Shown: one piece after another, positions 43,617 through 55,074 of the stretch
Layout: every line of letters begins with the position of its first letter
Numbering within the stretch: position 1 is the stretch's first letter
Source of the DNA: Chondrosia reniformis
Taxonomy: Eukaryota; Porifera; Demospongiae; Chondrillida; Chondrillidae
Direction of reading: 5' to 3'
NCBI GenBank assembly: GCA_947172415.1
Contig: OX359190.1
Coordinates: 6,138,001 to 6,202,000, forward strand
DNA length: 64,000 bases
Program-made: the position numbers and the translations under genes
The notes under the pieces: generated by a model
What the model saw: only the letters and a program-made list of their open reading frames with translations
What the model was told of the DNA's origin: nothing
Databases searched by the model: none

Positions 43617-43631
43617 CCTCTTTTGATTATT

Positions 43632-44745
43632 AAGGTAGACTGTATCAATAAAGATGTGGACTGTATCCATCCAGATGTTGACTGTAGCCATCTTGTTGTA
43701 AACTGTATGCATCTAGCTGAAGACTGTATTCATCCAACTGAAGACTTTACATATCTAACTTATAGATTGTATCCCCTAACTGCAGGCTGTATCTATCTAG
43801 TTGTAGAATGTATACACCTATCTGTTGACTGTAGTCAATTAGCTATAGACTGTATCCATCCAGCTTTAGACAGTATTCATTTAGATGTAGACTGTATCCA
43901 TAGAGATGTAGACTGTATCCATGTAGTTGAACTTGGTACTCATCCAACTGAAGACTGTACACATCCAGCTTTAGATTGTACCAGCCTCTCTATAGATTGT
44001 ATCCACCTAACTGTAGACTGTCTCTATTTAGGTGTAGAAAGTATCCATCTAGATGTACATTGCATCGATCTGGCTGTAGACTCTAACCATCTAGCTGTTG
44101 ACTGTAGTCATTTAGCTGTACACGGTATTGATAAAACTGTAGACTGTAACCTTTCAGCTATTTTAGTAGTCATTTAGCTTGAGACAGTATCCATCCAGCT
44201 GTAGACTGTATCAATCTAGCTGTAAACTGTATCCATGTAGTTGTAGACTGTAGCCATCTAGGTTTAGACTGTATCCATCTAGATATCCATCTAGTGTAGA
44301 TTATAGCCAACTATCTGTAGACTGCATTCATCAAGATGTAGACCATATTCCTCAAGATGTAGACTGTAACAATCTCGCTGCATACTATTTCCATTTCGCT
44401 GCGGACTGTATCCATCTGGCTGTAGACTGAATCCATCCAACCATAGACTGTATCCATCTAGGTGTAGACTATATCCATCTAGCTGTAGACTGTACCCAAG
44501 TAGCCGTAGACTGTTCCCATGTAACTTTATATTGTAGTCACAAAGTTATAGACCGTATTCATCTAGCTGCAGAGTGTTATGATCAAGATGTAGACTGTAC
44601 CCATCTTGTTTTGATGGTATCCATCTAGCTGTAGAATGTATCAAACAAGCTCTAGTCTGTACTCATCTAGGTGTATAATGTATCCATCTGAATGTGCACT
44701 ACATGGATCTGGCTGTAAAATGAAACCATCTAGCTGTTGAGGGTG
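43632..44745 (+). repeat. 21-bp minisatellite, block 7
   Basis: The same unit as block 1. The 184-codon frame at 43623-44177 (repeating CIHLAVD) is explained by the 21-bp period. Confidence 0.9.
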
Positions 44746-44749
44746 GTCA

Positions 44750-46885
44750 TTTGAGTTTCCTGTGAAATGGAGGGATGGGTAGGTAGAGCCGAAGGGAAGT
44801 ATAAATATAGTAGAGAAGATAAGAGGTTGATGGGAAGAGGAGAGGATAATAGGTTCATGGAAAATGGAAGGGATAAGGGGTTCATGGGCAGGGATATGAG
44901 GTTCATCGGTAATGGAGGGATAAGAGATTCTTAGGAAGTGGAGTGATTAAGAGGCTCATTGGAAAAGATGGGAAAAGAAGTCGAGTGAATGGAAGGTATA
45001 AGTGAATGTGAGGAGATAAGAGGTTTATAAGAAGTGTATATGAAGTGGAGGAGACAGGAGGTTCATTTCAAATGGCGGTGGTAAGACGTTAATGGGAGGT
45101 AGTGAGGATAAGAAGTTCAAGGAAGTAAAGGGATGGGGATGCTGAGGGATAGGGAATTAGAGGGCTTTGGAGGTACAGCTGAAGTTGAGAAGATAAGAGG
45201 TTTACGGGAAATGGAGGGAATTGGAGGTTCATGTGAAAGTGGATTGAATAATGGGTTCATGCAAAGTGAAGGAGGTAAGGAGTTTATGGGAAGAGGAGGG
45301 ATAGCAAGTTCGTGAAAAATGAAGGGGATAAGTGTTGATTGTGAGGTTCATAGCAAGTAGAGGGGATAATGGGTTCAAACGAAGTGGAGGAGTTAAGAGG
45401 TTCCCGGACAGAGGATAGGATAACATTTTCATGGGAAGTGGAGGGAATAATAGGCTCATTGGAAGTGAAGGGGATAAGAGGTTTATGGGAAGTGGAGGTG
45501 ATAAGAAGTTCTTGGTAATTAGAAGGGATAAGAGGTTGATGGGAAGTGGAAGGGATAAGATGTTTGTGTGAATTGTAGGGTATAAGAGCATCAAGAAAAG
45601 TGATAGGGATAAGAGTTCATCTCAAGAGGAGGGGATAAGGCTTTCATGGTAAGTGGAGGAGTTAAGAGGTTGATGGGGAGAGGAGAGGATAAGAGGTAAA
45701 TGTGAAGTGGAGGGAATAAGTGGCTAATTCTCATGAGGAGATAAGAGGTTCGTTAGAAGTGGAGGGTTAAGAGGATCAAGGGAAGTGATTGAGATGACAG
45801 GTTCTCTGGAAGAGTAGAAAATAGATTCACGTGAAGTGGAGGAGGTAAGAGGTTCATTGGAAGTGGAAGGGATAAGAGATTCAGAGAAGTGGAGGGATAA
45901 GAGATTCTTTGGAAAAGTAGAGGATAAAAGGTTAATGTGAATTGGAGGGGATAAGGGTTCACAGGGAGGGATAAGATGCTCCTGCATGGGGAAGTAAAGG
46001 GGATACATGATTCCTTGAAGGCAGTCGGGCTCAGTATCATGGGAAGTGGAGGGGACAAGAGGTTTATTGGAACAGGCGAGGCTTAGAGGTTCATGGGAAG
46101 TGGAGGGGATAAGAGTAATGTGAAGTGGATTGGATAAGAGTAATGTGAAGTGGATTGGATAAGAGGTTCATTTGAAATGGAGCGGATAAAAGTCTGATGG
46201 GAAGGGGATGAGTTTCATGAAAAGTGGTGGGGATAAGCGTTCACGGGGAGGGATAAGATTCTCATGAGGAAGTGGAGGGGATAAGTGATTCCTTGGAGGT
46301 GGTTTGGTTAAGAGGGTCATCTTAAGAGGAGGGGATAAGAGTATCATGGGAAGTGGAGGAGATAAGAGGTTCATGGGCAGAAGAGAGGATAAGGAGTTTA
46401 TGGGAAGTGAAATGGATAAGATGTTCATTTGAAATGGAGAAGTTAAGAGGTTCGTTGGAAGTGGTGGGGATAGGAGGTTCCTGGGGAAATGTAAGGGTTA
46501 AAGGATTCATTGGAAGTAGAGAGGATAATAGGTTCATGTGAAGCGGATGGTCTAAGAGTTTCAGAGGAAATGGAGGAGATAAGAGGTTTACAGGAGGTGC
46601 CTCGATTAAGTAGTTCATGGTAAGTGGAGGGACTAAGAAGTTCTTGGGAGATGGAGTGGATAAGAGGATCAAGGGAAGTGCTAGGGATAAGAGGTTAATT
46701 GGAAGAAGGGATAATAGGATCATCCAAAGTGGAAGAGATAACAGTTTCATGGGAAAAGGAGAGGATAAGAGGTTAATGGGAAGCGGAAGGGATAAGTTAT
46801 TCATGGGAAGTGGAGGAGATATAATGTTCATAGGGAGAGGGGAGACTAAGAGATTAATGGGAAATGGACAGGATAACAAGTATTT
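44750..46885 (+). repeat. 27-bp minisatellite, main block
   Basis: Tandem units with core GATAAGAGGTTCATGGGAAG followed by TGGAGG, purine-rich on the plus strand. The period of 27 (nine codons) gives long minus-strand frames (MNLLSPPLP repeats) that are artefacts. Confidence 0.92.
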
Positions 46886-47205
46886 TGAGTTTAAAAACTC
46901 GTGGGGCTGTCACCCCCCAAATTAACTCGAACTACTTGGCCAATTCGTTGGTATTTAATATATATATTTGTGATACTTACGATTGAGGACACTTACGTGT
47001 CCTGAACTTTATAAATAATGATGGAAAAGCTTCGTTAATTAAAGCTTCCTTAACGCCGCCATTTGCAAAAACGATGTATTGACGTATAAATTAGGTGTTA
47101 TAACAGTTGCCTATGAACCCGTATTATATATACATATATTTTTCCGTAACATGAAGCCGTACAATGTAATCAGCATATGAAAACAATATAATGGCCTAAA
47201 AATTG
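46886..47205 (+). mobile_element. Solo arm of the second foldback family inside the 27-bp array
   Basis: Matches 11400-11640 in the same orientation: GAGTTTAAAAACTCGT, ACTCGAACTACTTGGCC, GCCATTTGCAAAAACGATGT, then CCGTAACATGAAGCCGTAC, which is also found at 12844. The 27-bp array resumes after it. Confidence 0.7.
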
Positions 47206-47209
47206 AAGT

Positions 47210-47345
47210 GTAGTGGATAAGATGTTCACTTGCAGATGGAGGGGATAAAAGGTTCATGGGAAGGAGATAAGTAGTTCATGGAAAGTGGAGAGAATAAGAG
47301 GTTCATGGAAAGTAGAGGGGATGAGAAGTTAATGAGTGGTGGAGG
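47210..47345 (+). repeat. 27-bp minisatellite, continuation
   Basis: About five further units of the same array after the foldback insertion. Confidence 0.85.
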
Positions 47346-47349
47346 AGAT

Positions 47350-48640
47350 CTGTCTCACAGTGAAAACTGTTGTTGTATAGTTTAATCACTGGTTTTTGCA
47401 CTTTCAAGTTTCAAAATCCGTTATCTCTGACTGAACATATTCCAACAACTACATAGTGGTTACTACCTAGTCTCTAGAGCATAAGCTGTATGTTGACCAC
47501 ACACGTAAGCCATGTAGCGGTCGACGACAAGGTCAGTAAACAGCTGACACCTTATATTGAAGCTAGTTGGTAATTAAATTATTAAAGCTCGGGCATTAAA
47601 CTCGCAATGTTCTAAAGAAAATATTCCATCAAGAAAGAGATTTGATTTTACCGATGACACCAACTTAGAATACTCTCATCTATTTGTATCTAAGGCTACC
47701 ATCTCAGACACACGGGATGTGTACACTGCTATTTGAGGCCTGGGCTGATGAGCAGAATATTGAATTCCTGCAGGTTAAGGTAGCTGTAAAAGTCCTTATT
47801 AGTGATAATAAAAATACTAAGTGGCTCTGTAAATTGATTTTTACATGTAACCAGAATCTAGTGCTGCTTAGTATATCATTAATTTATGTACCTCCAAATG
47901 CGGTGCCTTTGACGTCAACAGGTGATAAGATGACTTATCACACTTGCGAGAGCAGTTTATGTAACTACACAATGAATGTTATTATTGTGCCAATGACATT
48001 TCTGTGAATACTATCATTGGATCATGAATATGATTTTTAAACATTCCTAATGTTAACACTTTGATCCAAATACATACAAAATATACAGGTGTGTCAGGTT
48101 GAAATCATTTGTCTCTTTTACGTGTATGTCCTTGCATATTACAGTAATTGGCGGTATACCTATAGCATCGATTGTTTGGAAAGTTTTAATTTATTGAACC
48201 TAACAGAAAATATATCCGTTCCCATAGCAAATCTATCTATAACTGATAGTTAATGGTATGCAAGAAGCAATTTTGAACTATTACCGACATGAATGCACCT
48301 CTAGGTCTCATACGTATATAAGTCCTTATTTATTACTATTTTTCTTTTTTGTATCTAGCTGTGTAAGGAACCTGTAGAGCAGGACCTCAGATTACAGGAA
48401 GACATCATCTGAGCTTTTTGCTGGGCTCAACATCAAAAGGACATTGCCTCTTGGCATGATTGCGGAGAGTACTTGTAATAGATATTGGAAGGATTTGGGC
48501 TCCCCTGTCACTGATTTAATTCTTTGACTAAGATCTTTAAGAAAAGAGAATTCCTCCAGGTTTGCTACCCAAGATGTTTCTACTACAAATGGTAAGAAGA
48601 GATGCTTGTTCTGGAGGTGTCTGTATCTTCCCTCTTTCTA
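47350..48640. other. Unassigned
   Basis: The 107-codon frame at 47684-48007 has no domain I recognise and no supporting splice context. The rest is A+T-rich. Confidence 0.3.
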
Positions 48641-49163
48641 GTTCCTGCTTGTTTCGCGGAAAGAACCACAAAGGTGTGTTTGGTAACTAATGTGAGAAGT
48701 GGATTCATGCTAAATGCAGGAATATTACATAAGAAAAGTATAATAAGCTTAGTGTTGAAGAAGACAAATGTGAGTGGATGTGTTCGAAGTACCTAATAAA
48801 AGAACTGTGGGCGTTCACGCAAAAAGGGGTTTCGACTAAAGTAATAATTTTTCAGGAAACGGAATAAACGAAAATTAAATCAGCTGAAAAAGACTATGAC
48901 AAGGTTAGTGAAGACGGAGAGAGAGTCAGATGGCTTAGAATAGTGCATTTTCTCTTCACTGTCAGCCGAAGCTGAAGGGTTCATATCCTCTCCAATTCCT
49001 TCTGACTTTATTCCGACTTGCTTACAGTTAGCTTTGATTCAATCGCACTGCATAGCTTCAAATTCAACCGGGGAAGCTGCTGGAACTAAGAGACGCTTGT
49101 GCTCAGTATGCAAACAAGTTGGACATAATAAAAGAGCATGCCCTAACTTATTAAACTTATAAG
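48641..49163 (+). pseudogene. Zinc-finger protein relic (PHD-like and CCHC knuckle)
   Basis: Around 48680-48800 a frame reads CEKWIHAKCRNIT, then SVEEDKCEWMCSKYL, typical PHD-like spacing with stops inside. Around 49095-49163 another frame gives CSVCKQVGHNKRACPNL and then a stop: a C-x2-C-x4-H-x4-C knuckle of the type at the end of MULE-type and retroelement proteins. The two may belong to different elements. Confidence 0.45.
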
Positions 49164-49261
49164 GAGCACATACACATTTTCACAGAAACTGTTATGAATA
49201 TATGTATTACCTATGAATATTATTATAATACCTTAAGGTTATATACTTATTTTGACAGGCA

Positions 49262-49790
49262 TCAATTTTAGCGAATTTAGCGAGTAATCCCGTAATCGCT
49301 AAAAACTGTACCCGCAAAAAATTGTCCTTGCAAAATAAAAATGATAGCTAAGCTAGTACAGTAACAGATTATTTCTATGTCCCACTAATACCCGTTTGAA
49401 ATGTCTATCTCCACTATGTCACCTCCGTCCGAGTCGTCTGTGCCTTCCCGAGCCGTTGAGGCAAATGACCAACAACAGATTTGGTAAGGAAGCTTGGGAG
49501 TTGTTTTGTAGCGCTATAGTGTATCGATCATAGCTATTGTTCCTTTAATGTCACGCATGTAGTACTTCATTTACTGCACAGTCACTTTGATTTCAGTGTT
49601 GAGTTCTTATACTTGCTTATCTGGATCTGTATATGTTCTCTAGTAATCTTAAATTGCTAAATTTAATGCACATGCGCAGTAATCATAAATATTGAAAATT
49701 GCTAAAATTACTACCCGCCAAATACCAGACAATTCAAACTGCTAAAAATAGTACCTGCTAAATTTAGTATATAGGCTTAAGGTAATCATT
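49262..49790. repeat. Inverted-repeat region built on GCTAAATTTAGTA words
   Basis: TTTTAGCGAATTTAGCG, ATCGCTAAAAACTGTACCCGC at the left and TTGCTAAATTTAATG, AATTGCTAAAATTACTACCC, CTGCTAAATTTAGTATA at the right resemble the ends of a MITE of about 530 bp. Confidence 0.45.
49401..49483 (+). CDS. Candidate first exon of unknown gene
   Basis: ATG at 49401 opens a Ser/Pro-rich frame (MSISTMSPPSESSVPSRAVE) that ends at the strong donor TTTG/GTAAGG. It is more G+C-rich than its surroundings, unlike the MITE-like flanks. No downstream exon found. Confidence 0.3.
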
Positions 49791-49970
49791 ATAGCTCATA
49801 TAAATAATCATGAGACTTTTCACATTCCAAATTTGAAATAGGAATGGAATTGAGAATTTATTTCACTTTAGAAGAAGCCTTTTGCAGGGATAAAGGGAAT
49901 TATGCAATAACTCATTTTTGGCAAAATATATTCGAAAACCCTTTTCCGCATAGACACACAGAATTTAATT

Positions 49971-50014
49971 AAATTCAAAGACGTTTTGATCCGGAGATCT
50001 TTCTCAACTGGAAT
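49971..50014 (-). pseudogene. Degenerate hammerhead relic
   Basis: On the minus strand: CCAG, UUGAGAA (core eroded), AGAUCUCCGGAUC (4-bp stem II with tetraloop), AAAACGUC, UUUGAAUUU. The layout equals that of the 57440-57477 motif, but three core positions have changed, so cleavage is not expected. Confidence 0.45.
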
Positions 50015-50228
50015 AAAAACAATCAACTGATATGACCGAAGAAACCCTTACTAAAATGGCTGTGGATGACAGTGAGGCATGAGTGATGTTGGAATAAATT
50101 AGTATAGAAGATGTGGTGGTGTGTGAATGAATTAAAGAAATTGAAAGAAATGATTAGTTAGTTGTGATTGAGAGGTTACATGAAAGGGTGCCATATAAAC
50201 TGGGAGGAGGGATCGCAAACAGTAAAGG

Positions 50229-51345
50229 TTGGAAGTAACTTACTGCTTGTTGATGTGGAGAGCTTTGAAGATTCTCCTACTTAGTGTGTCTCCGCTTGCT
50301 TCACTGAAGTCCTTTGGAGTTGGAGGTAACACACTCAGGTGGTTTTCAAAGTGCCTAGATGGCAGAAAGCAGAGGGTGGTACTTGAAGGCTGCTGCTCAG
50401 AATGGGGCGAAGTGTTACGAGGTTTGCACCAAGGTTCTCTTCTTGGCCCACTGCTGTTTCTCATCTATGTGAATGACCTACCGGACGTAATCACAAAGTG
50501 CACTGTGACCATGTATGCTGATGATGTAGCCATCTATTTGCCAGCAAAGATGTGAAGAAAGTTGCAGACTCACTCAATGGATACCTGGCTCACATACTAC
50601 ATGGATTGACACCAACTGGTTCATAATGAATATCAACAAGGCCCAGCTAATGACTCTTGGTGGACAATTGTTTGTATGCCAATGGCAATAGGTCGACGTA
50701 TATATAACTACTATTCTTGAGAGAGACTCGGTCAATTACCTTGGTTTACAATCAACCGAGACATCAGATGAAAGTCACATGTGTCCAATTTCCACAAGAA
50801 AGCCTATGCTGCTATAGGGTGTATACATGGAGCCAGCCAGTATCTGCCAGTGAAGATACGCAAGATGCTGTACAATGCACTTCTTCTACCACACCTAGGC
50901 TACTGCTCTAGAGTGGGACACCCTTGCAATCAGACACTCGCCCAGAGTTTAGAGCGCTCACAAAATTACGCACTAAGAGTCATTCCCCACAGGCTTTTGT
51001 GTAAGTGCTCCCCTTATGTAGAGACCAGCTCCACTGGACTACCCTTCACCAACGTTGCCAGAACTGGATGCTGTGTCAGGTGCATCGATGTTTGCTCCGG
51101 CAGACTTGTGTCTAACTCACTGGCAAATTTGTCAAGAACTCACACCTCTACTCATCCATCCAAGGGGGTAACAAGTTGTATATCCCCATCCCTGTACAAA
51201 ATCGTTCAGACTGTCATTTGAGTAGTAGGGTGCCTACCACTCAACCGGCTGCTACAGGATATCAGATCAAAACAAAGCCTCTCATCCTTCAAGCAAGCAC
51301 TAATGACCTTCCAATTTAACATTATAAAACAATCTCACTGAATTA
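50229..51345 (+). pseudogene. LINE reverse transcriptase relic
   Basis: Frame 50229-50555 contains WFSKCLDGRKQRVVLEG, GLHQGSLLGPLLFLIYVNDLP (motif B) and TMYADDVAIYLP (motif C). Frame 50781-51221 continues with NFHKKAYAAIGCI, LPVKIRKMLYNALLLPHLGYC and the C-terminal tail. Frame breaks at about 50555 and 50780, and motif A is lost. CR1/Jockey-group by motif order. Confidence 0.8.
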
Positions 51346-51439
51346 TTTACTCCAACTATATATCAACCTATTATGCTGCTTTTGTGTGTCTGTCTGTACC
51401 TTTTTACCAGGACCTACATGAAAACCCACTCCCATCCAA

Positions 51440-52440
51440 GCCCCAGACCTGTGCCATCTCATTGATATCTGTTTAAAGTCCATCTGCTTCAGAATTGGCG
51501 ACACATTCTACAAGCAAGTAAAAGGAGCAACAATGGACTCCCATCTATTACCTATTGTAACTAACATCTACTTGGAGCTTTTGAGAAACAGGCACTGATT
51601 ACCTATCTAAAGACACCCAGTCTTTGTGTCAGATAAGTCAATGATGTCAATGCCACCTTGCCTCATGAACACCAAGCCCTAGAGGGGTTCCTGAGCCACC
51701 TCAACGACCAACATCCAATCATCCAATTTACATACAATGGAGAAAGAAACAGACAAGAAGATTACCTTCCTGGAGCATAAACAGTAAGAGGAGTAACACC
51801 TTCACCACCTCTGTATTTAGGAAGAAGACACACATGGACCAATACATGAACTAACACTCACACTACCACAGTGGGATCCAATCAGATGCCTAAACAATAG
51901 AGCAAAGAAATTTGCCATCCCACCAAAATACATTATATAACAACAACACTTGAGACAAGCTCTCAAAGGAAATGAGTATTCCAGACTCATGATAGACTGC
52001 AACCTAAGAAACCACCTGAGACCACCACCACTCTCTCAGAATAAAACCCCTAAATACCCACATTTACCCTATATATGTAAGAGGAATCAGTGAGAGGATT
52101 AAACGTATATGCAGATATTTAGGCACTAGAATGACCTTCAAGTCAGCAGCACCCTCCATAAAGCCCTGGTCCAAACCAAGCAGTCCCCACCAGCATGAAA
52201 GTAGAAAGGAGTTGTGTATCAGGTATCTTGTGCTGAGTTTGAATGTGCATATATACATACATCGAAGAGGCTGGAAAAACATTGGAGAAGAAGCTGAAGG
52301 AGCACAGTGCAGTAAAGAAGATTGACATGAAAGAGGAAGCAAAAAATGAAATCCAAACATATTCCTCCATATATCATGTGAAAACGAACCTAACCAAGTG
52401 GAAAAGCCAAGTAGCCAGATATCTCTATTCTGATTTCTGA
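51440..52440 (+). pseudogene. Penelope-like element relic (RT to nuclease)
   Basis: In broken frames the order matches the intact copy at 57629-59077: a DLCHLID ... CLKSICFRIGDTFY block, ATMDSHLLPIVTNIYLELFEKQAL (motif B region, 51530-51590), LNDQHPIIQFTYNGE, KKITFLEH, RGISERIKRICRYLGTRM (52080-52130), then HRRGWKNIGEEAEG and LKEHSAVKKIDMKEEAK, the eroded GIY-YIG part. Catalytic motif C is lost. Confidence 0.7.
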
Positions 52441-53430
52441 CAAAATGCCAACATAGATATCATAATTGGTAGACTGGAGGTAATAAATCTCAACAAAACC
52501 AGTTTATGTAGATCATTACCTATGTAGCAACTGAACTTAGCTCATATGTGCTGTGCAATCAACCTTATTAGAGTAGCGGGCATGTTGTGGTTTTTTCATA
52601 CTAACACATAATTATGCAGATAAGTAGAATGGAAGATAGCTCTTAGAACATGTGCATCTGCTAGACAGATGGTGAGTGTTTTGTATAATCAATCATTGAT
52701 TGTCCCTTGCAGCCGTTACGGTTACACCTACAATAATTAGTTTAAAGAGGTAGTTGTTTGGCTGGGGAGTTGTCCATCACACTACCGGCTACTGTATAGA
52801 TGGCAAGAAATCAGGATTATATAGCAGAAAGATATATATGGAAAATAGTGGTGCCTATCTAAATACCTTGCCACTTATCATAAAAAGGTAGGGCACACTG
52901 ATGGATAAAATTTGGTTCTCCACTTGCCTACTATTTCCACGTACTCGACACCCTCTCTCCACCCTATGCTCATTGCAATATAAACTATAAACTTCCTAAT
53001 AAGATAATATCTATTCCGGTGTATAGAGTTTCAGAAGGGATAGGTGTGGCCCTAACTACTCTGATGGTTCCTGGTGGAGAGCGAAGGAGGAAATGAAAGC
53101 AACAACCTATTGAGGCTGTCTGGATAGAAGATTACAACTGATAAGAAGAAGCAATGTCAGTATAGAGTGCAATTGGTGTTTAGTGATGGAAGACATTGAT
53201 ATAAGCGTCACCTCTCTGTTTGCTATATATATCTCAGCAAGAATGAGATCAATGTGTGAGGAATCTAGCTTAACCTCTTACCCGCTGATGGCCATTATAT
53301 TGGCTCAAAATTCTTTAGACCATTATCTTCTGCAAAGTTATATAATTGTACAATCTGTTTGAAATTTATATCTATTGATAGCACTTATATATTAGAAACT
53401 GTATTAAATATTATAGACTCAAACCATATC
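52441..53430. other. Unassigned
   Basis: A+T-rich with no open frame of note. The part just left of 53440 may be LINE upstream sequence, but no motif supports that. Confidence 0.35.
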
Positions 53431-53439
53431 TTTGACATT

Positions 53440-53935
53440 CAATTCCTCAGAGTCAGTGGGGGAACCTGGACACAATTAAACAGGCTCCTGGGTAGGGACA
53501 AATGAGCTTTATGTATATTTCAACAATTGACTTCCAGCATGGAAGTGACATTATGCAGTGTTTCAGTGACACTTCTCCAGTACTGCTAGTTTTCAGAGCA
53601 CAATACCAACTCCTGTAACATCACTGTACCCTACCTCTTTCACTTTTGAACTCATTTGTGGTGATTACTGAGGCATTGGGTGAGCTTGATACCCAGAAAG
53701 CAACAGGCCTGGATAAAATCAATGTACAGATGCTGAAATGTACTGTTCATACAATCTGTAACAGTCTATGTGATGTCTATTCGTAGATCCCTTCTGAGTG
53801 GAAACAGCTAAGGTCATTCTCATCCCTGAAACGGCTAGAGCTCGAGCTCTACAGGATTAATGCCCCATTCCTACTATTGCAACTGTGGCAAGAGTTTTTG
53901 AATCCCTTATGTGCATGCAGAGGTTTCAAGGTACT
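53440..53935 (+). pseudogene. LINE relic, start of reverse transcriptase
   Basis: Frames give NRLLGRDK, then LDTQKATGLDKINVQMLK and IPSEWKQ / AKVILIPETARA, then ATVARVFESL. These are the linker and fingers of a LINE reverse transcriptase. Frame breaks at several points; nothing beyond motif 1-2 remains. Confidence 0.6.
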
Positions 53936-54212
53936 TTCACAAGTTCTGTATATTGCACAGTGGTCTGTTTGTCCAAATGGCCCATAAAATGGATTTACCT
54001 TTGAGGTGTATATTATCACCATGATGAGAGACATGACAAAGGATGTGTCAGAAGTACCAATATTACCTGGTGCTGTCAAAGTGTTCCGTATTGCTGTGTT
54101 TGCCTAATATTAATGTACAGATATTGAATGGTTACCATGGATACAAGATATATATACCAAACAATCAAACAGAGTTACATTAATGACAACTGCTAAGCTT
54201 CAGGACATTAAA

Positions 54213-54381
54213 TCAGTCAGAATGGTAATTGACATCATTGGTTCCAGCATTAACAGCTGCTGCTAGATCCTCTTGGTCACTCATTTCTTTTAAAATTCTC
54301 TCTTGAGTTAATTCAACAAGTGCCTTCTGAGTTTTTCTCTCTAGTTTGACTAACTTCTCTGCAATATCACGCTTTAAATCC
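54213..54381 (-). CDS. Candidate last exon of a host gene
   Basis: Minus-strand exon after the acceptor ATTATGTAG, open for 55 codons and ending in TGA at 54215-54213. The product is charged and helical (DLKRDIAEKLVKLERKTQ, then QERILKEMSDQEDLAAAVNA), coiled-coil-like. The intron before it would be phase 2. Composition and lack of repeat similarity suggest a host gene; upstream exons were not found and the family is unknown. Confidence 0.45.
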
Positions 54382-54389
54382 CTACATAA

Positions 54390-55070
54390 TGATCAAGTAT
54401 TAAGAGATGTGCTGGTATACTGGTTTAGGAATATTTTCTACTAGCTCAAGATTCTAAATTAGAAAACTCTCAGCTCACTCTGCATTGTCAATGTAATATG
54501 AGTAATGTGAGTGTTATATTTAGGATTAGAAATTTTAGGATTAGGATTCTTATTTAATGTAGGAAGCATTGATACATTGAGCAAAATGAAATACTGCTTT
54601 ATCTCTACGACCTAGAAACAATTTGGACAGTATAATGATCTCAGTCTACGTTTGAAGTAAAACTTTGAATACAATAATATGCAGAGAAAACAAAAACGTC
54701 AAGAAAATGAATTATTTAAGGTAGTAGGGGGCCTATCGTGTTGAAATCAAAACAATACGAATTTTGGTACAGAGGTTGAGTTAGTGGTCTATTTTTTATA
54801 GCTGGATATTAAACTCGTCTGTTCTTCTAAACTTGAATTATTAAAGGAATAAGAAAGCGTTATCTTGTGTTAAATTTTAAGTGTCTATTGCCAATTTGAT
54901 GATTTAGATTTTAATTGCTGACTGGTAATAAAGAGGTCCAGACTATTGTTTTATCTGTAGACGAATCTCTTACTATTCTTCATGCTAATTTCATAGACAA
55001 TAGCTAAGCATGTGCTCTGCACTGGTTTTATACACCGTAACCGTAATCGATATAAATACTTATCTAGATT
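54390..55070. other. A+T-rich spacer
   Basis: No frame or repeat recognised. Confidence 0.35.
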
Positions 55071-55074
55071 CAAG

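Noticed and set aside
43623-44177. 184-codon frame of repeating CIHLAVD units, and similar frames at 19888-20178, 20933-21331, 40324-40991
   Set aside because: They are produced by the 21-bp satellite, whose period is seven codons. The frame shifts wherever a unit has an indel, and there is no start context or non-repeat domain.
46322-46879. Minus-strand frames with MNLLSPPLP repeats (also 45229-45594, 45724-46058)
   Set aside because: They arise from the 27-bp satellite (nine codons) and have no unique sequence.
18445-47345. CRISPR-like array of regular short repeats
   Set aside because: Units are contiguous without spacers and the window has introns and animal-type mobile elements.
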